The translations under genes were made by a program, and so were the position numbers. From Lenzites betulinus (lineage: Eukaryota; Basidiomycota; Agaricomycetes; Polyporales; Polyporaceae): 64,000 nucleotides of DNA. Below are positions 1 to 12,562 of this stretch, piece after piece. Under the pieces are notes generated by a model, which worked only from the letters and a program-made list of their open reading frames with translations, ran no database searches and had not been told where the DNA came from. The stretch spans positions 62,001 through 126,000 of the forward strand of contig JABYQU010000005.1 in NCBI GenBank assembly GCA_022264855.1, given 5' to 3'. Positions within the stretch are counted from its first letter, which is position 1. The number at the start of each line of letters is the position of its first letter.

Positions 1-932
1 TTAATAAATACAGGCGTGTTGTTCAAAACCACATTTTAACATTCTCCCAGCGAGTTTCAGCTAGGCAGCCCACGTCTCACTACAAAATCGCTGCAAGAGC
101 CTGAGAGCCCTGCGAAACGCAAGATGACAATTGCGGAGAAAGACAGGGCCCCCGTGAATAGCTGGAAGGAACGTCAGGGTTCGATAACAGAGTTTGAGGT
201 AGGCCGGGTTGCGGAGAGGTACCGTCGTAACGTGGTACAGGGATTCCAAGAAATTGCTGCCGGCCGCTAACACATACTAGAAAGAAAACATATTTCGCTA
301 CATATGACGCACCGCCGCCGATTCGGATGTCAATAATGACTACGATACGAAACGAGCCCCGTTCTCAGATGCGAGTCCAGCGCATCTCCATAAGCGAAGG
401 GTGAGTTTCGTGTAAGTAACTTACAGGAACCCGAAGAAGAGCATGCCAAGCACACATGAAAACTCATTCCCCGAACGCGAATTCTTGCGGGGAAACGCAC
501 ACAAGCTGCGGCATCCATAACATTAATGACAGCCAGCTCCGCGCGCAGCCGTTTCTACGCTTTTACTGTAACATGACATCGGTGAGTCCGTCGCCCTCAG
601 GGGACCTGTGTTCCTGCCGTCCTCATTCTACGCCGGTCCTCTTATGCTGTCAGGCTAACGTCTGTGTTACCGGTATCGCACGGGAGCGATTCCGGACCTA
701 CAAGTTGATCAGGTCAACGGAGAGGTGGTCGTTAGCGCCGAACCGTACGTATCGCCGACGCCACACACCGAATGCCAGTCGGGAGGAGTTTGTACGTCGT
801 TGAGCAGGTGAGGACTCCAGCAGGAATGCTCGTTGGTCACGACTATAAAGTCGATGATAGGTCAGTTGAACTTTGCGCCAATCCCTTCCTCCTCCCCTTC
901 AGTACTTACGTCCATCCTCTCCTTACCATAGA
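1..932. other. Intergenic region upstream of tyrosinase 1
   Basis: No reading frame here resembles a known protein; the open frames are short and have no family signature. The last 90 bases form the promoter and 5' leader of the first tyrosinase gene. The rest may hold the end of a gene lying outside the window, but I see no sign of one. Confidence 0.5.
844..849 (+). promoter_or_regulatory. TATA-like box of tyrosinase 1
   Basis: TATAAA about 85 bases upstream of the chosen ATG at 933. Spacing fits a fungal core promoter with a short 5' leader. Assigned from sequence and position only. Confidence 0.45.
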
Positions 933-3099
933 ATGGCAACCCGCCGCGTGATCACATCCGGCGTCGCAGGAACCTCCCCTGGGAAAGCTGTGTTCAACCG
1001 GCTCGAAATCAACGACTTTATAAAGAAGGAGAAACAATTCTCCCTCTATGTACAGGCTTTAGGTAGGTATGCAGTCTCAGCTACATGCCAGGTTTCCCAT
1101 GTATCTTATCCTTGCAACAATAGCCCGCCTCATGACTGTGCCTATAAACACCCCCGAGTCCTTCTACCAGATCGCCGGCATTCATGGCGCCCCCTACGTA
1201 GCCTACAATGGGGCTGGCGAAGCCCCTCATACTCCTGCCCCGGCGCGGTTTTTGGGCTACTGCTCGCACTCATCTGTACTATTCCCGACGTGGCATAGGC
1301 CTTACGTTGCGCTCATAGAGGTTCGTTTAACTGTATATAGCGACGTGCGACCTTCGCAGCTGATGCATTCACGAAATAGCAAGAGATACAGCGACTAGCT
1401 ATGGATATCGCCAAGACGTATGAATCATTCAGCGAGGACTGGATCGACGCAGCCGTGGAGCTACGCCAGCCCTACTGGGATTGGTCAAGCACTGCAGGAC
1501 CTCCCCGCGAACTGTACGACATGACCAAGTTCGAGACGCTCCAGATATTGCTAGCGCCAAAGGGCGCTGTTGGGCCGTTCCCTAACCCCTTCCTGCGGTA
1601 TAAGTTTCAAGCGGCACCTGCTGATTTTCCAACTCCTTTCGACCAACCCATTTGGAGGGATACGACCCACCGATGGGGGGAGATAGTCGGTGGTGTAGTG
1701 AAGGATAGTTTGGAAGATCTAGACATGTGAGTTGGGTGAAGGCCTGGAGATTGTAAGCTGACACGCACACTCCCAGAATATTTTCCACCCCCAGACTCGA
1801 CAACCGCAAACGAGCGACAGGCAAATTACTTCTGAGCCGCCTCGTCGCCTCGTGGGAGCCTTTCAGTAACGACAACCAAGGTTTGAAGGATACCCCTGCT
1901 CTTAACAGTCTTGAAGCTCTCCACGCTGGCATTCACTTCATGCTCGGAGGCAACGGAGGTCGTGGACACATGAGTAATCAGAAAGTCGCAGGTTCGTATC
2001 TCTGCGACATGACTCGTACCCCCGTCACTCATGTTTCGTTCTCGCGTCAGGCTTTGATCCCTTCTTTTTCATTCATCACGCCCAGACAGACCGCTTGGTC
2101 TCATTGTGGGCCGCGCTGCATCCCGATCAGTGGGTGACTGCGTCTCACGAGCCTCAAGGGTCGTGGATGTTGGAAAACACGGCTGAAGTTAATGAGATGA
2201 CTGGTATACCTGTACAACGACCCTCCATCCATGCTGATATGCTGACATTCTCCTCCATCCCAGCTCTCGCCCCATTCTACTGCACCGAGAACGGGCAGTA
2301 CTGGACATCCGCGGACCTTCATGTCCCCACAGACGGGCTATTCGGCTACTCCTACCCAGACTTCAACGACGTCAAAGACTGGGGCGACACTGCCGCCGTG
2401 CAGGCGCTCGTCAAGAGCAACATAGAGAAGATGTACCCCTTCAAGGACGTGATCATGCAGCATATCGCCTTCGACGCGGGCGCGTCCCTGCCCCTCTGCC
2501 CGCCCATCCCGGGCATCGCGGCCCCGACGCGCGCGGTACTCGACTGGGTCGCGCACATCACGGTGAAGAAGAACGCGCTCGGGTGCGGCTTCGTCGTGTT
2601 CGTCTTCCTCGGGGACGCGCCCGCCGACCCGGAGCACTACAACCGCAGCGCGAACCTCATTGGAGACTTCTGCGCGTTCGTGAACGAGACGCCGGAAATG
2701 TGTGCGAACTGCGTCCGCCTGGGAAACGTGACGATCGGCGGGGCGGTCGACCTGAGCGACGCGCTCATTGAGCGCGGCGCGGTCGCGAACTTGCACCCCG
2801 ATGAGGTTGTGCCGTATCTGCGGCGCGAGCTGAGATGGCGTGTGTGGACGGTACGTGGCTGCTCATGCATGTTTGTATTTGTCGCATGCTTACGATCGGC
2901 GTCGGTGCGACTGTAGGGCACTGGGCCTTCCGTGCACCCTTCGGACGTGGAGGAGCTCGAGATTGACGTATCGGCCACGCCACACTATCTGGACGAGGAC
3001 GGAGAGGTGCAAGTGGGAGAGCCTGTCCTTTACCATGAAGTCACGCGCAGCATGCCGGAGGGCTGCCGCCACTCCAGTCAGTTGGTTGACGTCGCTTAG
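933..3099 (+). CDS. Tyrosinase (polyphenol oxidase), copy 1
   Basis: Type-3 copper enzyme that oxidises monophenols and o-diphenols to o-quinones in melanin and phenol metabolism. Seven exons (933-1062, 1124-1320, 1380-1726, 1795-1991, 2051-2203, 2264-2850, 2917-3099) give 597 residues, the usual size for a mushroom latent tyrosinase. CuA ligands are visible as IHGAPY, the CSH motif (its Cys normally makes the thioether to the middle His) and PTWHRPY. CuB shows HAGIHF and FFFIHHAQTDRL. The C-terminal third, with PEMCANC and a final VHPSDVEELEIDVSATPHY-like strand, is the domain that covers the active site in the latent enzyme. There is no signal peptide, so it is probably cytosolic. It is a tandem paralogue of the next gene, with all six introns at matching positions. 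The third exon is placed by the CAA-GAG-ATA-CAG start shared with copy 2. The stop is at 3097-3099. Confidence 0.93.
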
Positions 3100-3719
3100 G
3101 TGCCAGGGAGTCATGGACCTGGGGCTTGGGGAGAAACGAATTTGGCAAGACTGTGGGCACTGTCGCAGTGTCTGTTTGGTGTATCTGTATCGTGCTTATG
3201 AGTTCAGTTGCTAAACAGCAGTTCTACGGACTTCACCCGGCGCGTCATCAGTCTGCAGAACTTAAAGATGCCGTAGTCCGGATTATCATGAAAGTTCACT
3301 TCGCTGCACGGCCACGCGCAAAGGTGTGCAGACGTTGAGGATGCTGAACTGACGGCGTAGGTCCGGCCGTTATTTGCTAGTGCCCGCCACTGCATATATT
3401 TCCGATTTGTTGATCTGCATCGTGCAGATAGTCAGACTAACCTTTGTCACACTGCCAGAACACCAAGCGAAGAACCCCGGCCCGCTGTCTTCCCTTGTCA
3501 AAGGTATGAAGCCGCCGATGCCGTTTGAGTTGCCACGCATTAACGTCTACGCCGCTGTAGCCTACCTGTCACGGTCTCTTGTCGACAAAGGATGCCTCGG
3601 GATGAAACACCGACTCTACAACGATCTACTGGCCCGATAAATACCGCCATCCCAACGTGGAGTCCTCCAAACAAGTTTACTCTCAGACAGCTCTCTCCTA
3701 CCGTTCCCCAGTCTCAAAG
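3100..3719. other. Spacer between the tandem tyrosinases
   Basis: About 620 bases holding the 3' end of copy 1 and the promoter of copy 2. The open frames here match no family I know and do not resemble the flanking genes. Confidence 0.5.
3636..3643 (+). promoter_or_regulatory. TATA-like box of tyrosinase 2
   Basis: GATAAATA about 80 bases upstream of the ATG at 3720, nearly the same spacing as the TATA-like box of copy 1. Confidence 0.35.
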
Positions 3720-5901
3720 ATGGCGGTACCCGCTCACACCGTTACATGCGGCGTCGTAGGTACAGATCGCTCAGGAAAATCTATATTCAACAGGATCGAG
3801 ATTGTCCCTTTCATGGCAAACACGATGCAGTTCTCTCTCTACGTGCAGGCTCTCGGTGAGTATTCGATTCGTCACAAGGTCACGAACTGCCGACATATAT
3901 ACTATCTGTAGCACACATGATGACCGTGGACCCAACCTCCTGGACGTCCTACTACCAGATAGCCGCAATTCATGGTGCCCCGTATACGCCTTACGACGGA
4001 GCCGGCGCCACATTCGTTAGCCCTATGCCGTTGTTCATGGGATATTGCTCGCACTACTCCGTTTTGTTCCCGACGTGGCATCGACCGTATATGGCACTCA
4101 TAGAAGTTCGTGGAATAAGCCGCCCTTGATCGGAGTATCAAAGGCATTACTAGATACTTACCTGATCTCTCGCAGCAAGAAATTCAGAAGATTGCGCTGG
4201 ACATCGCTAACCGCTATACCAACTTCAAGGAGGACTGGGTGGACGCGGCTATCCAGCTTCGCCACCCATACTGGGACTGGTCGAAGACAGCACGACCTCC
4301 GCGCGAGATTTACGCCGACGAGCAGCTTGAGGTGTTGCTGCCACCCTTGGGGGAGCCCGGAAAGATGAACAACCCGTTTTTGCGCTATGCTTTCCAACGG
4401 AAAAGCCCGAGCTTCCCGTACCCGTTCAGCGAACCTGGGTGGGACGACACGACGCACCGGTATGGGAAGGAGGACGCGAACTACGATATCGTGGATAGCT
4501 TGGAGGAATTAGAAGCGTCAGTACTGACATCTCACCGATCTGCACCGCAAACACGTACTGATGCACCATTGCCAGGGCGTTGTCAGACCAGGAGCTGGAC
4601 AAGCGGAAGCTTGCGACCGGAACGTTGCTCTTGGGCAATACTGCTAATACATGGGAGGCGTTCAGCAATGATAATCAGGGGATGGATCCCCGCCCCGCCC
4701 AGACGAGCCTCGAGACACTGCATGGAAACATCCATTTTCACGTCGGAGGCGGCCTGGAACGAGGGCATATGAGTAACCCGGCAGTAGCTGGTATGTGTGG
4801 TCCTCCAATGATGGGCGGCCTCCATTCACAGGAGTTATTTGGCAGCCTTCGACCCTTTCTTTTGGCTCCATCACGCACAGACGGACCGCCTGCTCGCACT
4901 ATGGGCGGCCCTCCATCCCGACGTCTGGGTGACGCCCTCCCGCGAACCCGAGGGAACCTGGACGATTCCCACTCGAGGCCCAATAGACGAGACGACGAGT
5001 ACGTCCGCATGATACGATTTTTTCCGGTCAGCCTCTCACCGTTCTCAACCTAGGCCTCACCCCGTTCTACTGCGGGGGTGCTGATGGGCAGTTCTGGACG
5101 TCCGCAGATCTGCGCGAGCCAACAGACGGACTGTTCGGATACTCGTATGAAGAGTTCAACGGCGTCGATTGGAGCGACAAGGCTGCCGTGCGCGCGCATG
5201 TCAAAACCATCGTGGAGCAGTTGTACCCCCTCCCGACCGTCCTCGCGCGCTGGATGAACTTCGACGCTGGGGCCTCGCATCCCGTATGCCCCCGCCTCCC
5301 CTCCGCCATACCGGCCAAGATTATCACGCCTGCCGTTCATCCACGCGCGGTCCTGCGCTGGACCGCGCACATCACCGCGAAGAAGCACGCGCTCCGCGGG
5401 AGCTTTGCCGTGCTGCTGTTCCTCGGCGAGGCCCCTGCGCTCCCGGGGGACTTCCTTTCAAGCGCGAACTTCGTCGGGGATTATTGTGCGTTCGTGAATC
5501 CAGCCCCTGAGCGGTGCGCGAACTGCTTGCGGCAGGGGAACATCACGATCGGGGGCGGGGTTGACCTGACAGACGCGCTCGTGAGGCGTGCGGAGGTCGG
5601 GTCTTTGCATCCGGAGGAGGTTGTGCCCTATCTTCGTCGGAAGCTTTGTTGGCGTGTGTGGACGGTGAGTAGTTTCGTGGCAGGTTTGTGTAAGTTGGGG
5701 TTGTGTTGATTTGCGATGCAGGGCGCTGGACCCGCGGTGCATCCGTCGGAGGTGGAGGAGCTGGAGGTCGACGTTTCGGCTACGCCGCACTATATGAACG
5801 AGCACAACGAAATCACCGTGGGCGCCCCTATCGTTTACCACGAGGTGACGCGCGGCTCACCGGGAGGCTGTCGTCACTTCGAGAAGTTGACTGCATCTTG
5901 A
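3720..5901 (+). CDS. Tyrosinase (polyphenol oxidase), copy 2
   Basis: Second type-3 copper phenol oxidase, direct tandem paralogue of the gene just upstream. Exons 3720-3855, 3912-4105, 4176-4516, 4576-4790, 4846-4998, 5054-5664 and 5722-5901 give about 609 residues. CuA is shown by AIHGAPY, YCSHYS (Cys two residues before the copper His) and PTWHRPYMALIE; CuB by LHGNIHFHVGGG and FFWLHHAQTDRL. The YWDW motif and the C-terminal lid domain are both present. There is no signal peptide. The C-terminal domain has an extra Pro-rich insert (PRLPSAIPAKIITPAVHP) compared with copy 1, and CuA and CuB loop sequences differ, so substrate preference may differ. All ligands are intact in both copies. The acceptor at 4575 is the least certain join. 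Confidence 0.93.
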
Positions 5902-6061
5902 GGCTTGAGAGGAACTTTCGTGTGACCACGTTGTTAGTATACGAGTGAATATCGTTGTACAATATTTGTGTCCAATACGGATCAGAGGTGAAAGGATACA
6001 TATGATACTGTACATTGCAGTCTAAATGTATAAGCTTCGTAGCCGTTGTCAGGATCCGTAA

Positions 6062-8444
6062 TCACGCTAGGACGGTCTGTTCAAGGCCAGACGCAAGGTC
6101 CTCAGCGAACGCCAGCCCATCTACAGCATACGCTTGCGTGAGCACACCTTCATCAAACAAAAACAAGAACAACTCACCGTCCTCCGGATCGCACACCCAC
6201 ATCCGCACAACAGTCGGGTCATGGTCGCTCGCCCGCGCGCCCACGCTCCCCGCCCACGTATTCACATGCACATGGTCGACCTCCACTCCCGCGTCCCCAT
6301 ACCGCCGCTTCGCGATCGCATCCGACACGAGGACGTGGTCGATCTCCTGTGCGTGCTGGTCGTACGCGTACGTGTAGCGCTCCGCGGGCGGAACGCCCGC
6401 GACCGCGTTCGCGTCGTGCAGCAGCGCGGTGAGCGGCTGGAAGACCGCACGCGTGGCGAGGTACTCGTTCATGTCGCCCGCGACGATGATGCTCGCCTCG
6501 GGGTTCAAGTCCAGGATGGAGCCCACGAAGGTCTGGGGGTTGTGTTCGCGTTAGTAGTGGATTTTGGTACGGGGAAGAGAGTAGACTTCGTGACTTACGG
6601 CGGTGACGTTGGCTTGGCTGAGGCGGCGCGGTGCGTGGCCGTTCACGGGCGGGCGGGCGTCACCCTGCGCGGACGAGCTGTCGCGCTTTGAGCTGAAGTG
6701 GACGTTCACGGTGTAGAAACGCGACCCGGATGACGTTTGCCACGCAGCGGCGAGCGGTTTCCGTGTTTCGTCCCATGCAGAGTGGAGGGGTTCGATGCGT
6801 CCAGGGTTGTAGCTATTCAGTGTGAGCAGTCAGACGTGCCCTTCATATTGTGAGACAGAACACAAACCTGAATTCTACATTACCATCATCGTCGACGATA
6901 GGGTATGTCCCGAATGTCGCGTTCCCAATGGTTCCGGGAATAAGAGACACGCGTTCAGGACGCCACCTATTCCACATCAGTCAGCATCTCACAACATTAT
7001 GTCATTCAGGTCACCAACAAGTATGCAACACGTATGTTCCCTCCTGGTGCTCCGCCATCCTTGTTGTCTTCAGGGTCGACATTTACGAAGTCGTAATGCA
7101 CGCCCCCCCTGGCCTTCTTGATCGCGTCTACAAGGGCTTTGAGCGTCTTGTTTGCGCTTACCACACCATTGTTGCGCGGTCCAGAGTCATCTTGGATCTC
7201 CTGTACGAATAAGATGTCGGGGGTGTGTAGATAGTGTGCTACATGCTTGGCGATATCGGGAATGTGCCGGGAGCGCGGGGACATGTTTTCGACCTGTGTT
7301 GCCCATCATTTATAAGGTGAAAACGAATTTCGTTCGACAATCCTACGTTATAGTCGCCTATCCGGAGTTGGCAGGCGTGTACACTCGTGTTCAAATTTGA
7401 TGGTAAAACATCTAAAGCCGGCACTTCGAGCACTTCGGCGGCTGTCAGTGGCAAGATGGAGTAACTCCCAAACTGCGTGGGCACCCATCAGTCTCATTTC
7501 TTCTCAGGCTCCTGCTTAGGGCGTACCTGGTATGTAACGACGCCAGTGACATTCTTGAGTTTCATACCCATAGTAGTCTTGGGGTTGCGCGTTCCGTCTA
7601 GAGGACGCCCGATGAGGATAGCCTCCGGGTGAGCAGGAGGTAGCCCATCTGACCATTGAGTCATGAGTGTCGGTGGTACACTATGGTCAGACTGCACAGT
7701 ACCTGTGTCGGAATGTATGGTGAGGCCGCCTCTCTTATTCTTTCCAGTCACAGGCCAGTCCCCATAGACCCATACAGAGCCGAACCTATCAGGGAAATTC
7801 GCAGCGACGGGATACGGCACAGTGACAAGCTGCCCTTCAAGGCTCTCCCAGAAGTCCAAGCCGAACTCATCAGGGCGCAGTGTCGCGTTCACCGACTCCA
7901 ACATTGTTACGTTGTTGGGGATGGAGAGCCACCCGTCTGGCCCGACATCGAACGAGGAGAGTTGGTTCCGAGGCGGAGTGCGGTCTACACCAAGAATAAG
8001 AGGTCCGACGGTGTGTCCTGTGGAGAGTGTCTTGACTGAAGCTATTTGGTCGAGCTCGGTGAGAAATAGGTCGTCCACTCTGGAGCGATATTCTGTCACT
8101 CGACCGTTAACGGAGACAAGCGCTCCGACTTCGACGTTCTTAGCAGAAGACCCATAGAGGCGGAGGCCGGTGGAGATACGCTGGCCGTTGGGACGTTCCC
8201 CCTGTATCCATGCACCGTACCTGTCCTGTAAATGGCGGTGAGGCCAGGTTTTGCAGCGCGGTGTAGCATTGCGTACCGTCGCAGTGACAACACCGGATAC
8301 TTGTACGTGCTGCCCTGAGTAAGGTGACTGGAATGAGACACCTTGTACGTCTGCAATGTCGACCAAAGGAATCCTTTGTGCAAGCGATAGCCTGGCTAGT
8401 AAACCTAGGAAGGTGACGGTCGATGCTGCTAAGCTCGTCTTCAT
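6062..8444 (-). CDS. Secreted endonuclease/exonuclease/phosphatase (EEP) family nuclease
   Basis: Probable extracellular nuclease. The ATG at 8444 opens a clear signal peptide (MKTSLAASTVTFLGLLARLSLAQ). Next comes an OB-like N-terminal region (residues about 25-300) of the kind found in ExeM/NucH-type secreted nucleases, then the catalytic EEP domain. Catalytic signatures of the DNase I fold are visible in order: a GDYNV-ENMSP entry, ILFVQEIQDD (metal-binding Glu), a VNVHFSSK His segment, GDMNEY (GDxN motif) and SDHDP near the C terminus. At least four introns split the catalytic half; the join after VTYQ at about 7524 continues as FGSYSILPLTA. Stop at 6062-6064. It converges with tyrosinase 2 across only 160 bases and is divergent from the LysM gene. 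Secretion suggests nucleic-acid scavenging (inference). Confidence 0.87.
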
Positions 8445-8788
8445 GATGTTGAATAGACCTCAATCAGAGACACATAAACTTAGTGAAGGTTCCAATGCAG
8501 GTAGTGGTGGCGTGAAGCACTGAGCACAGCGCAGACAGGGGTGAAGGGTGGGTCAGTCAAACACGTAGTTATATGCGCGCGCGAGCGAAGACAAAAGCTG
8601 TCTCCAGCGCAGGAGCTGAACAAAGAGAGGCGTGTCGGCTCGGTAGCTACTACATCGAACCCCGCGTGGCGCGGAAAGGAGGCCTCTTTGATACAGGCGC
8701 CCATAATGATCGCCCGATTCAATCTCGCCCCCCGATCCTTCAGTCCTCCTCCCCCTCCCGCTTTCTCAGCGCCCACCACCTCCTCACT
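8445..8788. promoter_or_regulatory. Divergent promoter region, EEP nuclease / LysM protein
   Basis: 344 bases between two ATGs facing outward. It must hold both core promoters. No further element is supported. Confidence 0.4.
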
Positions 8789-9918
8789 ATGCCTCCGACC
8801 GCAGCCTCTATATCGCTCTGTCTGGCGTGCTCGGCCTCCTTGCCACCCCGTAAGGTCGGCTCAAACGTATATCTTACTCAATGCTGCTCGCGGCCAATCT
8901 GCCCGAACTGCCTTTCTGGCAACCCACGTCTTGCAAGATATAATCCATGCCTCCGGTGTCTTGCCGGTGTTAATGCCGTGAAGACCACTGCTTTACATGC
9001 TACCTCATCTAATACTACACGCGCAAACATAGATGGGTCTGTACGGGACGAGGACGTGTTCGTGGTCGAGGATGAAGAGTCCGAACCCGAGTCCGAGGGC
9101 GAATCAGACGAAACCCCTTCGGAGCAGCCGGACTTACCACCACCCAACGCCGGGGAGCTCTCCCAAACTAATTCGAAATCCACTCGTCATAGTATCATTG
9201 AAACCTCTAATTCGCTGCAAAGCCAGCCAGCTGCTGCATCGCTGCCCGCCGGTTCTTCAGAATCTGCGGGAACCCCTCCGAAATACTTTATCCGGCCCGA
9301 AGATACCCTCGTTGGTATATCCCTCAAGTTGGGCATAGACGTACGCCACTTTACGCCTTCACGCAACGGCCATTTTGTTGACAGTAACGTTGAACACAGG
9401 GCCGCTTACTGTGCCGCTTAAACAACCTCCCGCCCAGCACCTTACGCACCACCCCACACATCCTGCACACCCGCAGCTTCCTCATCCTCCCACCTTCCGC
9501 CCCTCCGCCCCCGCCATTGACTTTGGCAGAACAAGCGGCAGACGAGGAGCGCCGAGCACGGCTTGCTCGTGAACGCGCGGAAACACGCTTCCAGTCCTTG
9601 ACGAAGGAGACCGACCGGGATGTCGCGAAGGCATACGTCGCGCTCGCAGACCTTCCTGACGATGACGGCGAGATCAAGGGCTACGAGAAGGAGACAGGGC
9701 TGCGGAAGCGGAGAGTCCGGACTCCGGGCGAGGACGGCCTGGAGGGGCGCGCGACGGACCAGTATTTCGACGATGAGGAGTGGGAGGCGCGAGAGCGGGC
9801 TGAGGGACGTCGGGCTGTCCTTCCTGCGTTTCCGTATGCTGCGGCTGGAGGACCGAGCCGGTCGGCTGCCAAGGACGCTGTGGGCGCGGAGAAGTCCTGG
9901 TGGAGATGGAGGAGCTAG
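8789..9918 (+). CDS. LysM-domain protein with Cys-rich N terminus (intracellular type)
   Basis: Two exons (8789-9340 and 9400-9918) give 356 residues. The N terminus (about residues 10-60) has paired cysteines, CLAC, QCCSRPICPNC and PCLRC, which look like a zinc-binding module. An acidic linker rich in Asp, Glu and Ser follows. A single LysM module then starts at YFIRPEDTLVGISLKLGID and runs across the splice to LLCRLNNLPPS. The tail has a charged helix (RARLARERAETRFQSL), the segment DRDVAKAYVALAD and an acidic stretch. There is no signal peptide, so this is not a secreted chitin-masking effector; it fits the intracellular LysM family conserved in fungi, whose ligand is not known to me. The 59-nt intron falls inside the LysM fold. 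An upstream in-frame ATG at 8573 exists but would add a low-complexity segment. Confidence 0.82.
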
Positions 9919-10156
9919 GTGCCCTTTCGCACTTCAACGTGCAGACCGCTGGACCAAAGTTTCGTTGTAGATTAGTTGTTGTCGCAGTAGTGTAGCAATA
10001 TAGTGTAGACCCCCAAGAACTGACGAGGATTTCGCATACCATAACACATGAACAAGACTACCTGGAAATTGGACAGATGGCTACCTAGGATGATGTCGAT
10101 ACTATGTACTAGAAATACAGTGCTTGAGACTACAACAAACGTCCTCTAGCCCTCTC

Positions 10157-12000
10157 TCAGAGTCCACGCATAAGATACCTCGTCAAACACTCGATCGCCG
10201 CCCGCTTAATATCCTCATTGTCCGGCCCATTCTTCAGAATCTCCGTCGCGAACGTCACCTTCTCGAGCGAGATGTCCTTCGCCCCCTCCCTGCTCTGCGC
10301 AGCGTCCCGCTGCCTCTGTGCCGCCTCTGCGCGCATGATCTCCATGCGCAGCTTGCTCTCCTCGTTCTGCTGGCGCACGAACTCCTTCAGCGATGCGCAC
10401 ACGCCCATGAGCGACTCGGTCACGGTGGTAAGCTGCGTGTACGCCTGCGCCATGTGCGCGGGGCTATCGGCGGGCGGCGGGTCGCGCGTGACGGAGATGT
10501 CGCTCTGCGTCCGCGAGGCGGCCACGGCCGTGGGGCGCGCGGGGCTTTGGGCGGAGGCGGACTGGGAGAGCTGACCGCGCGGCATACCCGCCTGGGAGGA
10601 TCGTAGGTATGTGAATGGTGTCGGCGTAGGTGATGTTGTGCTCGGTCGATATTCGGATGGTTGAGAGAGGGAGGACGGGAGGAAGGTGAAGGTGTCGGAT
10701 GACATGTGTGTTGTCGATGACTGGGACGGTCCGGGGGATGTATTCGTACCGCGTTCGGCGCCTTGGGAGGGGGCGTTTTGGGCGAGTATCTGAGGGTCGA
10801 TATTTGGGTGTGCGTGTATACCCATCATAGCGTGGACGGTGGGTCCTGATGACGGGCCTTCTTCTGTCAGATCAGAGGATCCGTAGTATGGAACCGGCAA
10901 ACCGGTCTTAGGGTCTTCTCTGTACCTGTAGAGTGTATATGTGAGGTCACGCTATTGCAAATAATAAAACAGCCTACCGTTTTCTGAACAGTTCGAACCA
11001 TCCAGTCTCGTACCACCGATCGATGGTCTTCACGCTCAGGGTACCAACATTGAGTCCGGCCACCTTCGCCGCTTCCAGAACAGAATCAATAGAAGGCTGC
11101 TGTGCGTTCGGGTTCTCCGCCTGCAGCTGGCGGAGGTGGTTCGCGGAGAACATTTGGAATGCGTGGATCTGCTTGAACACTTCCAGGTTACGGTGGTAGC
11201 AGCTCTTCAGCGCTGTATAGGACTTCTTCCCCGGGAAGACCTCATTGGAGCACTGCACCACAGCAGGTGTTAGCATTGGGGACCGTCCGTGCTATCGCGC
11301 GACTCACCTCGCGGAAGACGGTGTTCATGCGCGTCCGGAACGCCTCCCAGTGGTCGTCGCTCGTCAGCATCCACGTGAAGAAGCGCGTCTTCTCGTCCTC
11401 CGTCCAGTGCTTTGGGCCCCCGTTCGGGCCCACCTCCGCGTCGCCTTCCCCGCCGTTCGCGAGTCCGTCCGCCGGCGCGCGAGCGTGGTGGCGCTTGCGC
11501 GCGCCCCCGCTCTCGGACGTCCCCGAGTCGGGCTGCTTGCGCTTGCCGTACAGCTCCGCGATGCTCCCGCTTGCCACGGGAGAGCCCTCCTCTTCTTCGG
11601 CGCGCATGGATTCCGCGCCGCGCCCACCGGCGGGCTCCTGGGAGCCAGACGACTCCCCAGTGTACATCAGCTCACCGCCCAGCGGCGGTGGACCTGGCAC
11701 GAATGGCGGCAGGACATGATGGGCGTACCCCTCCGGGCCGGGGGCGACGCCGAATCTATGCACGGCAACATACGGACCTGCGTTGGGATCGGACTAGACG
11801 ATACGCAACATAGTGTCAGTGCTTGAATTACACATTGAGTAATATCGTCGACCCATCCGGCGCGCACTGTGACGCACCTGAACCGGATGGTTTGCGGGCG
11901 GTTGGCTCATCAGCTGCATCGTGGGGGAATGCACCGTACTGGCGTGGCTTGGGTCGGTCGCGAGCTGCGAGCCGGCCGCGGACTGCCCGCCGTGGTTCAT
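10157..12000 (-). CDS. Myb/SANT-like (trihelix-like) putative DNA-binding protein
   Basis: Four exons (12000-11878, 11793-11308, 11252-10978, 10925-10157) give 550 residues with all splice phases consistent. A Gly/Pro-rich N terminus leads to a basic patch (GGARKRHHARAP) and then HWTEDEKTRFFTWMLTSDDHW, a WT-E-E-type start typical of Myb/SANT and trihelix domains. The conserved-looking block continues through SYTALKSCYHRNLEVFKQI and IDRWYETGWFELFRKRY. The middle is Ser/Pro/Gln-rich, and the end holds a helical, coiled-coil-like region (TESLMGVCASLKEFVRQQ to LTRYLMRGL). I infer a nuclear transcriptional role; I cannot name the protein. It is divergent from another Myb-like gene. Start is ATG 12000, immediately inside the shared promoter. 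Confidence 0.75.
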
Positions 12001-12562
12001 CGCGCTGCACCACCACGCATCAACGTCACGTCCGGCATCTTGTTAACTACTTGGGGGCGAGACATACCTTAGAGAGGGCTTGCGGAAGTTCGTGCGATGT
12101 GGTTGTGGCCAGAGCGCCGAACCGGTTCGAATCTCGAAAAGTGCTGGCGTCTATCATTAGCGCTTACGCCTTGAATATCACGAAAGAATCTCGCGGCCCG
12201 CGTCATAGCCTTTTGAAGCAGTCTTAACCAATTTTCAGTCGTCCATAAGAGCAAATACTACTGCAGGAGACTCTGAGCAAAAGTGAATATAGTTTTAAGA
12301 AGTAGCTCTGTAACTGTACGAGCCTTATAGGCTTATCTGATTACATAATTGGCCCTCTTAAATACTTATCATTGACAGCACGAAGGCAGTCTTGCGAATA
12401 AGCTCCCGATCAAGGAGTTACATTCCCGCAACCCTAGCGTGGGGGAAGACAAGTGCGGGCGGTGTGTCTTCCCACGGGGTTTGGTTGTTGTTCCCGACAT
12501 CGATTGCACACCTCCGCTCGCAGCGCGTTACTCCATCTCTGGGCTTTTACCTCCAGAAAATC
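12001..12562. promoter_or_regulatory. Shared divergent promoter of two Myb-like genes
   Basis: 562 bases between the outward-facing ATGs at 12000 and 12563. The central part (about 12230-12370) is AT-rich, unlike the surrounding coding DNA. No coding frame is supported here. Confidence 0.45.
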
